A stretch of DNA of 64,000 nt. Origin: SHZI01 sp041396045. GTDB lineage: Bacteria > Pseudomonadota > Gammaproteobacteria > Steroidobacterales > GCA-2729495. The notes beneath the pieces are model-generated. The model had not been told where the DNA came from and ran no database searches. It saw only the letters and a program-made list of their open reading frames with translations. Location of the stretch: assembly GCA_041396045.1 (NCBI GenBank), contig JAWKZI010000009.1, positions 61,212 to 125,211 on the forward strand, read 5' to 3'. Below, one piece after another: positions 19,317 to 27,975 of this stretch. Made by a program: the position numbers and the translations under genes. The stretch's first letter is position 1. Each line of letters opens with the position of its first letter.

Positions 19317-20734
19317 TGCGAACTGTCCTGAACCGGATTGGCTGCCCTGGTATCGAAGCCGCCGCCAAATGCCTCCAGCAGTGCGACCTGCCGGGATTCC
19401 ACGTCGGCTCTCAGGGAAGCCGCCCGAATCCTGGCCTGCAGCAGGGTCGTCTCGGCATCAAGCACGCTGAGGTACCCATTGAGTCCATTGCGGTAGCGAA
19501 TATTGGCCAGGCGAAAGCTCTCGTCGGCGGCATCGAGTGCGACACCTTGTTCGGCACACTGGCTGGTGAGCGAACGCAGCTGGCTGATGGCATCCGCTGT
19601 CTGTCGTACTGCTTCAACGACCGAGGAGTTGTAATCCGCAATAGCCACATCGACTGATGCGGTCGCGCTGGCATATTGCGCACGCAGCTGGCCGGCATCG
19701 AAAAGGGGTAGATGGATCGCAGGTCCGATGCCGTAGGTTTGTGCCGATGACCGGAACATCTGGTCGAGGCCAATGGCCGACCAGCCTGCGAATGCGGTGA
19801 TGTCGATATCGGGATAGAACGCCGTGTAGGCAACTTTGCGACCCGACAGCGCGGCATCAACACGGGCGCGGGCAGCTTGAATATCGGCACGTCGTGCCAG
19901 CAGATCAGCCGGCAGCACGTCGGGCAACCTGATGGCATCGGGATTCAGTTGAGGTCGTGAGAGACCGGCATAGGCGTCGGCACCCCGGCCGATCAGTGCG
20001 GCAATCTGGTGCTGTGCAAGTTCGACATTGCCGTCAGCGCGGAGCTGGTCCATGCGGGCCATGGCCAGCAGGGCCTCAGCACTTTTGCGGGACGCAGTGC
20101 TGTCGAGACCATTGCGTACACGCGTATTGGTCAACTCCAGAATGCTGGCACGTTGGGTGACCGTCGCCTCAGAGAGATCCCGCAGCGCATAGGCAAGCGA
20201 CAAGTCGATATAGGCTCGCGTGACGCCAGCGGAGAGCGCCAGCCGGGCTGCAGCGGAGTCGAGTTCAGCCGCTTCGGCGGAGGATTGCGCCATCGCCACT
20301 TTGGCTGCCTGTCTGCCCCAGAGGTCGAGGGACCAGTCGAGCTTCGCCTGGACCGTACCGATCCAGTCAGTGGTGCCACCAAATGGTGGCGGGATGATGT
20401 AGCTGGCGCTGAAGCGCTGGCGCTGCTCCTGGCCGTCGAGAGCAATTTGCGGGGTAGCTCCCGGCGCGGTTTGCAGACAGCTCGGCCTGCGCCTGATGCA
20501 TACGGGCCAGTGCTGCCGCCAGAGTCGGGCTGCCGTGCAGTGCCTGGTCAATCAGCGTATCGAGTTGCGCGTCGCCGAAGGCCTTCCACCAGGTGTCGTT
20601 GATAACCGGTGTCTGTATATCTGCCAGTCCCAGATCGCCAGCCGTCAATGGCGACCATGTACTGTGGTGCCCGGCACGGTCACGCAAGCCGCAGCGCAAG
20701 CCCGGTCAGCACGGAAGGCGGCGAGCAGTTTCAT
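19313..20734 (-). CDS. NodT-family efflux outer-membrane lipoprotein, frameshifted
   Basis: TolC-like outer-membrane factor. ATG 20734 overlaps the TGA of marR (TGATG). The first residues MKLLAAFR lead into a lipoprotein signal (LTGLAL, then AACV) after one indel. The segment NDTWWKAFGDAQLDTLIDQAL is typical of NodT. A second indel at about 20465 leads to the long frame, with FGGTTDWIGTVQAKLDWSLD, LWGRQAAKVA, LPADLLARRADIQAARARV and NIRYRNGLNGYLSVLDAE. Total about 470 residues, normal for the family. Second gene of the efflux operon. Confidence 0.82.
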
Positions 20735-21249
20735 CAGCTTCCGTGGGCTTCGTTTCGGCTTTGCGGCTTCGCCGGCCGTTCTGCCGTCGTGATTGGCTCG
20801 GCTTCCATCCGGATCAGCAGGCGCGTCAGGAGTTCAACAAGAGTGCCTGCTTCAGTCGGCGTGAAATCTGCCAGCATGTCGTTCCAGAAAGAAACGGTGC
20901 GGGGCATAAGTTCAGTGGCCACCGCATGACCTTCATCGGTGAGGGTCAGGTTAACGACGCGACGGTCGGCATCGTCACGGCGACGGGCCACGAGCCCGCG
21001 CGCTTCGAGTTGATCAATCAGGCGGGTAGTGGCGCCGGTGTCGTGGCCCAGATGACGGGCGATATCCGAACAGGTGCAAGCAATGTCATCGCGCAAGGAC
21101 ATCAGCGCAATCCAGTGCGTGAAGGTCAGCTCCTGATCCGCAAAGCGCGCCTGGGCATGCGGCATCATCAGGTTATTTACCCGGCGTACCAGATAGCCGA
21201 CGGATTTACGCGCCGTGTATGTATTGCTGCGGTAATAGGCTTTCGCCAC
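20734..21249 (-). CDS. MarR-family transcriptional regulator
   Basis: 171 residues from GTG 21249. Winged-helix protein with TFTHWIALMSLRDDIACTCSDIARHLGHDTGATTR as helix-turn-helix region and the wing RRDDADRRVVNLTLTDEGHAV. It is the first gene of the operon with NodT, EmrA and EmrB and therefore is likely to repress this operon until a phenolic or drug-like ligand binds. The stop and the NodT start overlap, so translation is coupled. Confidence 0.88.
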   Translation of the reverse strand: MAKAYYRSNTYTARKSVGYLVRRVNNLMMPHAQARFADQELTFTHWIALMSLRDDIACTCSDIARHLGHDTGATTRLIDQLEARGLVARRRDDADRRVVNLTLTDEGHAVATELMPRTVSFWNDMLADFTPTEAGTLVELLTRLLIRMEAEPITTAERPAKPQSRNEAHGS

Positions 21250-21561
21250 AGGACTGGTCCATTAAGCTGCAGCGGCAGTGTCTGCCCAGGCAGCGAATAT
21301 GTCAAGAGTGGCAGGAGGTCTGGCATCGGCACCGGAGCGCTATCGTCCGGGAAATGACCATGTTCGTATCCAGCAAGCGGGGTCTATGTATGTTCGCGTA
21401 CAGACCGTGCAATACATTCACCTGTAATCAGTGACTACGGGTCGGGTCATTGGACCAGCTTCGACCATAAAACCGATTCGCCAGCCCCCACATAAGTGAG
21501 AAGGGTGAAGCCTTGGCGCGGTTCATCGTCACCCTCTCTCAGGAACGTCCAGGAGATTCAC
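21250..21561. other. Intergenic region between divergent marR and the DUF6448-like gene
   Basis: About 310 bases with no credible gene. It must contain the promoters of the efflux operon (leftward) and of the secreted protein gene (rightward). It contains an imperfect palindrome at 21381-21406 and, just after it, TACA-N6-TGTA at about 21413-21426. No terminator hairpin is evident. Confidence 0.5.
21381..21406. promoter_or_regulatory. Imperfect dyad, possible MarR operator
   Basis: GGTCT (21381-21385) and AGACC (21402-21406) flank a TGTATG...CGTACA half-palindrome, giving a dyad of about 26 bases with a small bulge. It lies about 130 bases upstream of marR in the shared control region. MarR proteins bind palindromes of about this size, but which regulator uses it is a guess. 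Confidence 0.3.
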
Positions 21562-22197
21562 ATGATCACCAATCGGCTTGTTACTCAAACAACCGCTATT
21601 CTTTCGACGCTGATGCTGATGGCATTGGTGGCCAGCCCGGCCGCTGCTCACTGTGACAGCATGAGCGGCCCGGTCGTCAAAGACGCGGAACTAGCGCTTG
21701 CCAACGGCAAGATCGATCCGGTTCTGAAATGGGTTGGCAAAGACGACGAAGTAGCGATCCGCGATGCATTCAAGAGAACGCTGGCAGTTCGTGGTGAAAG
21801 CGAAGCTGCCAGGTATGTTGCCGACCAGTATTTTTTCGAGACCCTGGTCAGAATTCACCGGGCTACTGAAGGCGAAGGGTTCACCGGGCTCAAATCGGCC
21901 GGGAGTGTTGATCCGGCAATTGCAGCCGCTGATCGCGCTCTGGAAAATGGCAATGTCGATCAGCTTGCCGACGAGACCGCGGCAGCGATCCGGAAGGGAA
22001 TTCAGCAGCGCTTCGCAGATGCTTACGCCAAGCGCAAGGTGGCTGATAAATCAGTCGAGCAGGGTCGGGAATATGTGCACGCCTATGTCGAGTTCACACA
22101 TTTTGTGGAGGGTGTGGCGCATCTGGTCTCGGCTGGTCCCAGCCATAAACATCTGGAAGAAGTAGCTGATACGCATACTGCCGACGCGGTGCACTAA
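21562..22197 (+). CDS. Secreted DUF6448-like protein
   Basis: 211 residues from ATG 21562, with AGGAG seven bases upstream. Signal peptide ends near SPAAA-HC. The mature protein is helical: HCDSMSGPVVKDAELALANG, then YFFETLVRIHRATEGEGFTG and a C-terminal part YVHAYVEFTHFVEGVAHLVS, followed by a His-rich end. Conserved His, Cys and Glu residues suggest metal or heme contact, but the function of the family is not known. Confidence 0.6.
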   Translation: MITNRLVTQTTAILSTLMLMALVASPAAAHCDSMSGPVVKDAELALANGKIDPVLKWVGKDDEVAIRDAFKRTLAVRGESEAARYVADQYFFETLVRIHRATEGEGFTGLKSAGSVDPAIAAADRALENGNVDQLADETAAAIRKGIQQRFADAYAKRKVADKSVEQGREYVHAYVEFTHFVEGVAHLVSAGPSHKHLEEVADTHTADAVH

Positions 22198-22244
22198 CCG
22201 TACCCGAAACGCCTGACCAGCGACCCGTGCTTGAAGTGACTCTC

Positions 22245-22910
22245 CTATGGGGAGTCGGCGTCGTCACGGTCGGGCGACGGTGACGGTGTACGGTTCCACG
22301 CTGGCAGGTGAAGGTTGTAGGCGATCGCCAGGCCGCGAACCACGAATGTCACGAGGAAGCCGGCGATCGCCGCCGCGGTCGGCTCGACGGCAAGCGCCAT
22401 CAGCAGTGCATAGCAGCCAGCGCCTAGCGCAGACGCGGTCACATAGATTTCGTGACGCAAAATGACGGACGGTACACCGCCGATAACATCTCGCACGATG
22501 CCACCCACCGAACCGGTGATAACGCCCATCACGATCGCAACCAGGGCACCGGTATCGTTCTCCAGACCTTTGGCCGTGCCCGCGACTGTAAACAACGCCA
22601 GTCCAAGCGCGTCGAGCCACAGCAGCAGGCGATAACGGGATTCAACCAGATGGGCGGTGAAATAAACAATCACGGCGGTAAGCAGGCAGGCCGCGACATG
22701 AGCCGGACTGCTCACCCAAAAGACGGGTACATCCAGGATGAGGTCGCGAACCGTACCCCCGCCAACCCCGGTTAATACGGCAAGCCACATGAATCCCAGC
22801 AAGTCCAGGCCTTTACGGGAAGCTACCAGCGCGCCGGACGCGGCGAAGACGACAACGGCAAGAATGTCGATCACCGGCATAAGATGAAATAGAGCGTCCA
22901 GGTCGAACAT
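22245..22910 (-). CDS. TRIC/UPF0126 family membrane channel (YicG-like)
   Basis: 221 residues with seven predicted helices in two similar halves. Each half has the family glycine signature: GVGGGTVRDLILD in the first and GSVGGIVRDVIGG in the second. Prokaryotic TRIC proteins form trimeric potassium-permeable channels in the inner membrane. The C-terminus is a short charged tail. It stands alone, with the peptide/JmjC operon running away on the other side. Confidence 0.85.
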   Translation of the reverse strand: MFDLDALFHLMPVIDILAVVVFAASGALVASRKGLDLLGFMWLAVLTGVGGGTVRDLILDVPVFWVSSPAHVAACLLTAVIVYFTAHLVESRYRLLLWLDALGLALFTVAGTAKGLENDTGALVAIVMGVITGSVGGIVRDVIGGVPSVILRHEIYVTASALGAGCYALLMALAVEPTAAAIAGFLVTFVVRGLAIAYNLHLPAWNRTPSPSPDRDDADSP

Positions 22911-23110
22911 CCTGATTCCGGATCCTGTGGCGTTAATTAAGGCAGCATACCCGGATGATTCGTGCAGCCGCCATCAGTTGCGAGGTCGCCCGAGTCCGAG
23001 CCTCGGCAGCGGTCCCTTTCGGGTGCGCCCGCAACTGGTGGCAGCTGGAAGCCCCGCAGTAGCTTGGCGAAGCGGTCTGGGCTACCCTGACGCTACAGAC
23101 AGGAGCGACC

Positions 23111-23335
23111 ATGAAACCCGAAACCTTGACCGACGATGAGATTGAGACCGTAAACAACGGCCCAGCCATGAATTTGGCAAACGCGGATCCTGATGTGGAC
23201 GATGCGGATCCCGATGCGGATGGTGCGGACGATTCGGACGATGGGGATGACGCGGACGACGCAGACTCCGATTCAGACAATGCGGATTCCGATTCCGACG
23301 ATGCAGACAATGATGCGGATGCAGCCGACGCCTGA
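23111..23335 (+). CDS. Putative RiPP precursor: double-glycine-like leader plus Asp-rich repeat tail
   Basis: 74 residues from ATG 23111, with AGGAG five bases upstream. The N-terminus ETLTDDEIETVNNG (4-17) resembles bacteriocin and RiPP leaders of the form L-T-x-x-E-I/L-x-x-V-x-G-G, here ending N-N-G. From residue 26 the chain is a low-complexity tail in which 26 of 49 residues are Asp, interspersed with Ala, Ser, Asn, Gly and Pro in short D-A-D and D-S-D repeats. The whole peptide has no Cys and no aromatic residue, and its only basic residue is Lys2. It is 23 bases upstream of a JmjC-type oxygenase. I infer a modified peptide whose aspartates (or asparagines) could be hydroxylated. The alternative is simply an acidic metal-binding protein. 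Confidence 0.6.
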   Translation: MKPETLTDDEIETVNNGPAMNLANADPDVDDADPDADGADDSDDGDDADDADSDSDNADSDSDDADNDADAADA

Positions 23336-23358
23336 GGCCAGCTGACGAGTCCGGCAAC

Positions 23359-24561
23359 GTGAGCGACGCGATCGAGCGCTGCGTGGGGTCAGCCGACAGG
23401 TTCGCGCAAGAAGTATGGTCGCGTCGTTACCGGCATTTTCCAAATGCAGACGCAGGCTGCTTTGCGGATATTCTTTCGCTTTCTCTGGTCGATTCCCTGA
23501 TTTGTACCGGCGGCCTGCGCGCGCCGAGCCTGCGCCTCGTACGGTCCGGCGAAAGCGTCCCCAGGGCGAGCTACACGTATTCACAATCTACGGGCGGGCT
23601 GCGCGTAAGCGACGCCATCGATGCGCGTGGGGCAGTTCGCGGATTTGCGAGTGGCGCTACGCTGGTATTGCAGGCACTCCACCGGCTTGTTCCTTCGGTC
23701 CAGAGGTTCTGCCATGAGCTTGAGGAATACTTCGGCCACCCTGTACAGGCGAACGCTTACCTCACGCCAGAAGGTGCTCGGGGGCTTGGTGTTCACCATG
23801 ACACCCACGACGTCCTGGTGTTGCAGTTATTTGGCACCAAGGAATGGCGGCTATACCCGCAGTCAGTTGTGGATGCGGTTGACGGGCACCCGGCGAGCAA
23901 GCGGTATCCGGAGCTCAAGAAGCCAGATGTCTCTTTGAGTCTTTCTCCCGGTGATTGTCTGTACTTGCCCCGTGGACTTCCCCACGATGCTGAAAGCACC
24001 GCAGGCGCATCACTTCACCTGACACTCGGTATACGCAGCCCGACCTGGCTCGATGTGCTCGAACGTGCGATGAAACAGGCGCACGAAATCCCCGAATTGA
24101 GAGCATCGTTACCGCTCAAGTATGCATCGGGTGCCGCTGCGGGATCGGCGGAGCTGGCGCTGAAGCTACGCGAGGTACTTGATCGCACGGCCGGGTGGCT
24201 CCGGGAACTGGATGAGCAGGAACTCGCGGTGTCGGAGGTGGCACGTAAACGTAAACGAAAACGCAGCCCGCAGGGATCCCTGGCGCAGTTGTCCGCGCTC
24301 GAACCGGTCAAGCTCACCACCGCGTTTGAGCGAAACCACCCGCACCGTTGGACGCTGCATGGCGACTCGACGCACACCCTCTTGCTGGTTGGCTTGACTG
24401 CGCTGAAGTTTCCGGCCCGTGTCAGGCCTGCGCTTGAGCATCTAATGTCGGTGACGCGTGTCACTGCCGAGGGGCTCGGGGCTTACCTTGACCCTGCCGG
24501 TGCTCTCGTACTTGTGAAGAGGCTGTATCGGGAAGGCCTGTTGGCGCGTACGCATGGCTAG
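23359..24561 (+). CDS. JmjC/cupin_4 Fe(II)/2-oxoglutarate oxygenase (ribosomal-oxygenase-like)
   Basis: 400 residues from GTG 23359. The double-stranded beta-helix has the metal triad His146-x-Asp148 (in GLGVHHDTHDVLVLQLFG) and His209 (in LPRGLPHDAE). Asn132, Tyr134 and Lys161 are candidates for 2-oxoglutarate contacts, by comparison with MINA53/NO66/YcfD-type enzymes. A dimerisation and winged-helix region follows (about 300-400), ending VLVKRLYREGLLA, with a basic KRKRKR linker at about 296. Known members hydroxylate ribosomal-protein side chains. Position directly after the Asp-rich peptide suggests that peptide as substrate (inference). Its stop overlaps the next gene. Confidence 0.85.
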   Translation: MSDAIERCVGSADRFAQEVWSRRYRHFPNADAGCFADILSLSLVDSLICTGGLRAPSLRLVRSGESVPRASYTYSQSTGGLRVSDAIDARGAVRGFASGATLVLQALHRLVPSVQRFCHELEEYFGHPVQANAYLTPEGARGLGVHHDTHDVLVLQLFGTKEWRLYPQSVVDAVDGHPASKRYPELKKPDVSLSLSPGDCLYLPRGLPHDAESTAGASLHLTLGIRSPTWLDVLERAMKQAHEIPELRASLPLKYASGAAAGSAELALKLREVLDRTAGWLRELDEQELAVSEVARKRKRKRSPQGSLAQLSALEPVKLTTAFERNHPHRWTLHGDSTHTLLLVGLTALKFPARVRPALEHLMSVTRVTAEGLGAYLDPAGALVLVKRLYREGLLARTHG

Positions 24562-25436
24562 ATCCCTGTGCCGCAACGAAAGCCTCGCGCTGGACGAGCC
24601 TTTGCTGGGGACCGCGTCCGTTGTTCATCGCTGGATTCTCATTGAGTGGGATGGCCCCTGGGGCGCCAACGCGCTGCACAAGAACCGCTTCGATGACAAT
24701 GTTCGTTCCAAGATCAGGAACTCGGTCGGCTAACGGGCGCGCGAATTCTGTTGGTCATGGCGCAAACGGGGATGCAAGAAGGTCGCGGGCGGGGTGCGTG
24801 TGATGTGCTCCAGTACCTCTCACGACCAAAAATGGCTGGAAGAGTTTAGTCTGATTCAATTGAAGATCTCTTTGACTGGATCTGAGCCCGCTCAGACGTG
24901 GCGCTTCGGTAGACGGAAACCCGGTGAACGAGAACCCTTCCCTTGTCTGTACCACGGAAAGCACGACCCCTGCTGCTGCCAGTATGAGTCGCAGTGGCGG
25001 TTGCGCTCGTTATGAATGGCCTGAACGAACCTGGAGGTCTCCCTTATCGGCGGGGGACAGGTTTGCCGGGAATGTACTCGTACCCTCTGAGGATCTATTA
25101 CGGACAGGTTGAGGCCGGCGAAGCCGTGTCGCTGATGGGGCGGCTTGATCGGGGCAGGCTGTCTCTGGATCACTACCGGGGGCAGAGCGCTTTCGCATTC
25201 GCCGTGCAGGCGGCGGGTGGTGGGCCCGAAAGAATATCAATGTCTGCAGATCAGGGATTTGTCCCTGGTCAGGTACGCGCTCAAGTGTCGGCGCCGAATC
25301 ACTGACCACATTCCTTACCAGGTCCGGCAAGAATGTAGAGGTCCGGCCCATGGCGCACCCAGGGCCCGGCGCGAGCGCTCGCTTGCCGGGCTGCGCGCGC
25401 CCGGCTCACCACCGAGCTATCAAATTCGTTCCGTGA
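24554..25436 (+). CDS. Sucrase/ferredoxin-like [2Fe-2S] protein, multiply frameshifted
   Basis: Starts at ATG 24554, overlapping the JmjC stop by eight bases. Family segments appear in turn in different frames: LALDEPLLGTASVVHRWILI with WDGPWGANAL, then KWLEEFSLI, HGKHDPCC (cluster cysteines), GDRFAGNVLV, and YYGQVEAGEAVSLMGRLDRG with LDHYRGQSAFAFAVQAA. The probable end is TGA 25434-25436. At least six single-base shifts are needed. The total span fits a 290-residue family member. The family has a thioredoxin-like fold with a [2Fe-2S] cluster. Here it could pass electrons to the neighbouring iron oxygenase. Confidence 0.65.
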
Positions 25437-25464
25437 CCATAGGTTCCTGAACGCCGACGCAATA

Positions 25465-26932
25465 TCAATCGCCAGGGCATTCTGCGAAGTCCAGACTGCA
25501 GCAGTCACCCTCGATCGACAGCGCCCTGGAAGGTCCCGCAGCGCGGTGCGCAGGCCTTCTTCGAGTACCGGGTGGTAGAAGGGCATGCTCAGCAACTCAT
25601 TGACAGGCAGCTGCTGCTGCACGGCCCAGGCCAGCAGGTGGGCCAGATGTTCAGCTTCGGGACAAAATAATTCTGCGCCGACCAGAATGCTGCTGCTGCG
25701 CTGCGCGTAGAGATTCACCATTCCGGCATGCTCGTTCTGCACGCGTGCGCGCCCCTGATTGCCATACGACACGGTGCCGATCGCAATTTCATCCTGTTTC
25801 AAATCCGTAAACCGGGCCCCGACTGTGGCCATTTTGCGGATGGCTGAAGACAATAGCCAGCGGCGTGCGTCTGACCAGCGTGGAAACATGCGGATACTGT
25901 GCCGCGTTCTGACCGGCGATTCGGCCTTCATCAGCGGCTTCGTGGAGCACCGGCTGGTAGTGGCTGGCATCACCCGCAATAAACACAGCCGTGTCACCAC
26001 AGCGTGTGGTGCGGGGCGCCAGTTGGACGGCAGGCCGCGCTTGTTCAGGGTGACGCCCGCTTTTTCCAGGCCCAGCTCCGCCGAAGTTGCGGCGTTCTGC
26101 CCGCCGCCAACCAAAACGATGGAAAACGACTGTTGATGCGTATCACCATTGGCATCCTGCCAATCGAGCTCAATGCCATTGCTGCTACTGACTTGTGCTT
26201 CCTGATATCCACGCCCAGATGCCAGGCCATCGCATCCTCAGCAACGCTGTCCTGGAAAACCTGCTGTGCACATCGCTGCATCGCTGGATCACGCAGTGGT
26301 CAATGGCAGTGTCGATGGAAAAACTGACTTTTACGCCCAGCCGGCTGAACGCCTGACCCAACTCCAGCCCCAGGGCGCCGGTGCCGATGACTGCCAGTGA
26401 TTCCGGTAGTTCCTCGAGCTCGAACACCTCATCGCTGATCCATACCCGATCCATGATGTTGCGAAAGGCCGTGGAATGTTGGGGCTTGAACCCACTGCAA
26501 TAACGATGGCCTTGGCTGTCCAGCTCGATATCGTCGCCATCGTCGCGCTCAACCAGCACCGTTGCGGGGCCGGTCAGACGATGCCCTGCTTGCAAACGCT
26601 GCTCATCCGGAAGTTTCGTCGTGTCTTCACGGCACCTGCAGCGAACCGGTCACGCTCAGCGCACCCGGCCAAACATGGCTTGTGAGTCCACTGACATGGG
26701 CGGTAGAAATGCCGAAGACGCCTGCGGTTGCAACTTGATGAGCCAGGTCTGCTGCGGCAATCAGCAACTTGGACAGCATGCAACCTCGTGCACGGGTAGT
26801 GCCGTATGACCGGACTCCACCAGCACCAGCTACGTCCGGACTTGCGTACCTCGGCAACTGCATTCAGGCCGGCAGTGCCCGCGCAATTACGACATCTGTT
26901 TCACGTTTAACTTTGGAAGTTTCTATTTTTCG
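25465..26932 (-). CDS. Dihydrolipoyl dehydrogenase-like flavoprotein, multiply frameshifted
   Basis: Class I pyridine nucleotide-disulfide oxidoreductase. Readable pieces in order: GTAGLNAVAEVRKSGR (FAD site), ARGCMLSKLLIAAADLAHQ (second cysteine of the redox disulfide), VFELEELPESLAVIGTGALG (NAD site), AGDASHYQPVLHEAADEGRI, NQGRARVQNEHAGMVNLYA, AEHLAHLLAWAVQQQ and MPFYHPVLEEGLRTALRDL, the dimer interface with its His-Pro. The probable end is TGA 25465, after LDFAECPGD. The start is unclear (an ATA stands where ATG is expected, near 26932). The total fits about 480 codons. Convergent with the preceding gene. Confidence 0.65.
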
Positions 26933-26953
26933 TTCCTTTCAAACCGGTCCCGG

Positions 26954-27886
26954 TCATACTGGCAGCCTGAAGTCCTGATCCGGTCCCAGCGGCACCTGCG
27001 TCGGATTGATGGTGAGGTGACTGCCGTAGTAGTGCTGTTTGATATGTTCAAAGTCTACCGTCTGCGCCACCCCGGTGCCTGGAACAATTCCGCACGTAGT
27101 TGCTGATGGCCGGATAGTCGACGATGCGCTGGCGGTTGGTCTTGAAATGTCCGTGATGGTGGCATCAAAACGAATCAGGGTGGTAAACAGTCGCCAGTCT
27201 GCCTCGGTCAAAATGCCGCCGGCCAGGTAACGCTGCTTGGACAAGGATTGCTCCACCCAGTCCAGCGCATCAAACGGCTCGATAGGCACTCTTCGTAGGC
27301 CGCTTGCGTGGTAACCGTCCACGGCCCGGTAAACGCCATTGTTGATTGAGCCGTAAACGCGTTTATTGATCGCGTCAATCTGCGTCCGCAAGGCCGCGGG
27401 ATAGTAGTCATGGTCGTTGCCCGTTAGCCCGTTAAAGGCGCTGTTTAACATGCGGATGATGTCTGCAGATTCATTGTTGACAATGACCTGCGTCTGTTTA
27501 TCCCCAAAGCACCGGTATGGTGACGCGGCCCTCGTATTCAGGATTCGATTTCAGATGGCTGATACATGTAATCGAAACCGTACTGATGTCCTTCAATTCA
27601 GCCATTTGGCAACATCAGTAATAACCACGGTGACACCGATGAAGTCTACGAGTCCTTGAGTTGACGAAAAATCAGGGTGCGATGCGCCCACGGACACGCC
27701 AGAGAGACATACAAGTGAAGGCGGCGCCCGCGTTCTGCCTTAAAGCCGTCGCTACCGGTAGGCCCGGCCGCACGCCATCCGCAGTTACCAATTGCGAAAT
27801 CGGCTGTCCTGGCGGGTGAATTTGCCGCCACTTTTTTTGGTGTCATACCATTCATCCACCCATTTACCGTTCTGTAGTAAACCCAA
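26954..27886 (-). CDS. Glutathionyl-hydroquinone reductase (YqjG/ECM4-type GST), frameshifted
   Basis: Reduces glutathionyl-hydroquinones and quinone conjugates in the cytoplasm. The start is probably TTG 27886, after GGGAGG: LGLLQNGKWVDEWYDTKKSG. The active-site segment is LHLYVSLACPWAHRTLIF, with the catalytic cysteine in ACPW. Later parts are NDHDYYPAALRTQIDAIN, YLAGGILTEADWRLFTTLIR and, at the end, VDFEHIKQHYYGSHLTINP. Several single-base shifts break it, yet the total of 933 bases matches a 310-residue enzyme. It lies 89 bases after the catalase gene and may share its transcript. Confidence 0.75.
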
Positions 27887-27975
27887 AATCGAGCCTCCCT
27901 TTAATCCGTTTCTGGCCAGCAGCGACCAGTTTGGCCATCGCCGCATATTTTGTTTTGTTGCGGATGATTGAGCCG

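Noticed and set aside
22933..23310. Ser/Glu-rich low-complexity frame opposite the acidic peptide
   Set aside because: It is the antisense of GAT/GAC repeats and has no ribosome site or family similarity. The plus-strand frame has AGGAG and a leader-like start.
25364..25405. Three GC-rich arms GCCCGGC/GCCGGGC/GCCCGGC that could form alternative hairpins
   Set aside because: After reconstruction they lie inside the 3' coding part of the Suc/Fer-like gene (before TGA 25434), so a codon-level explanation is enough.
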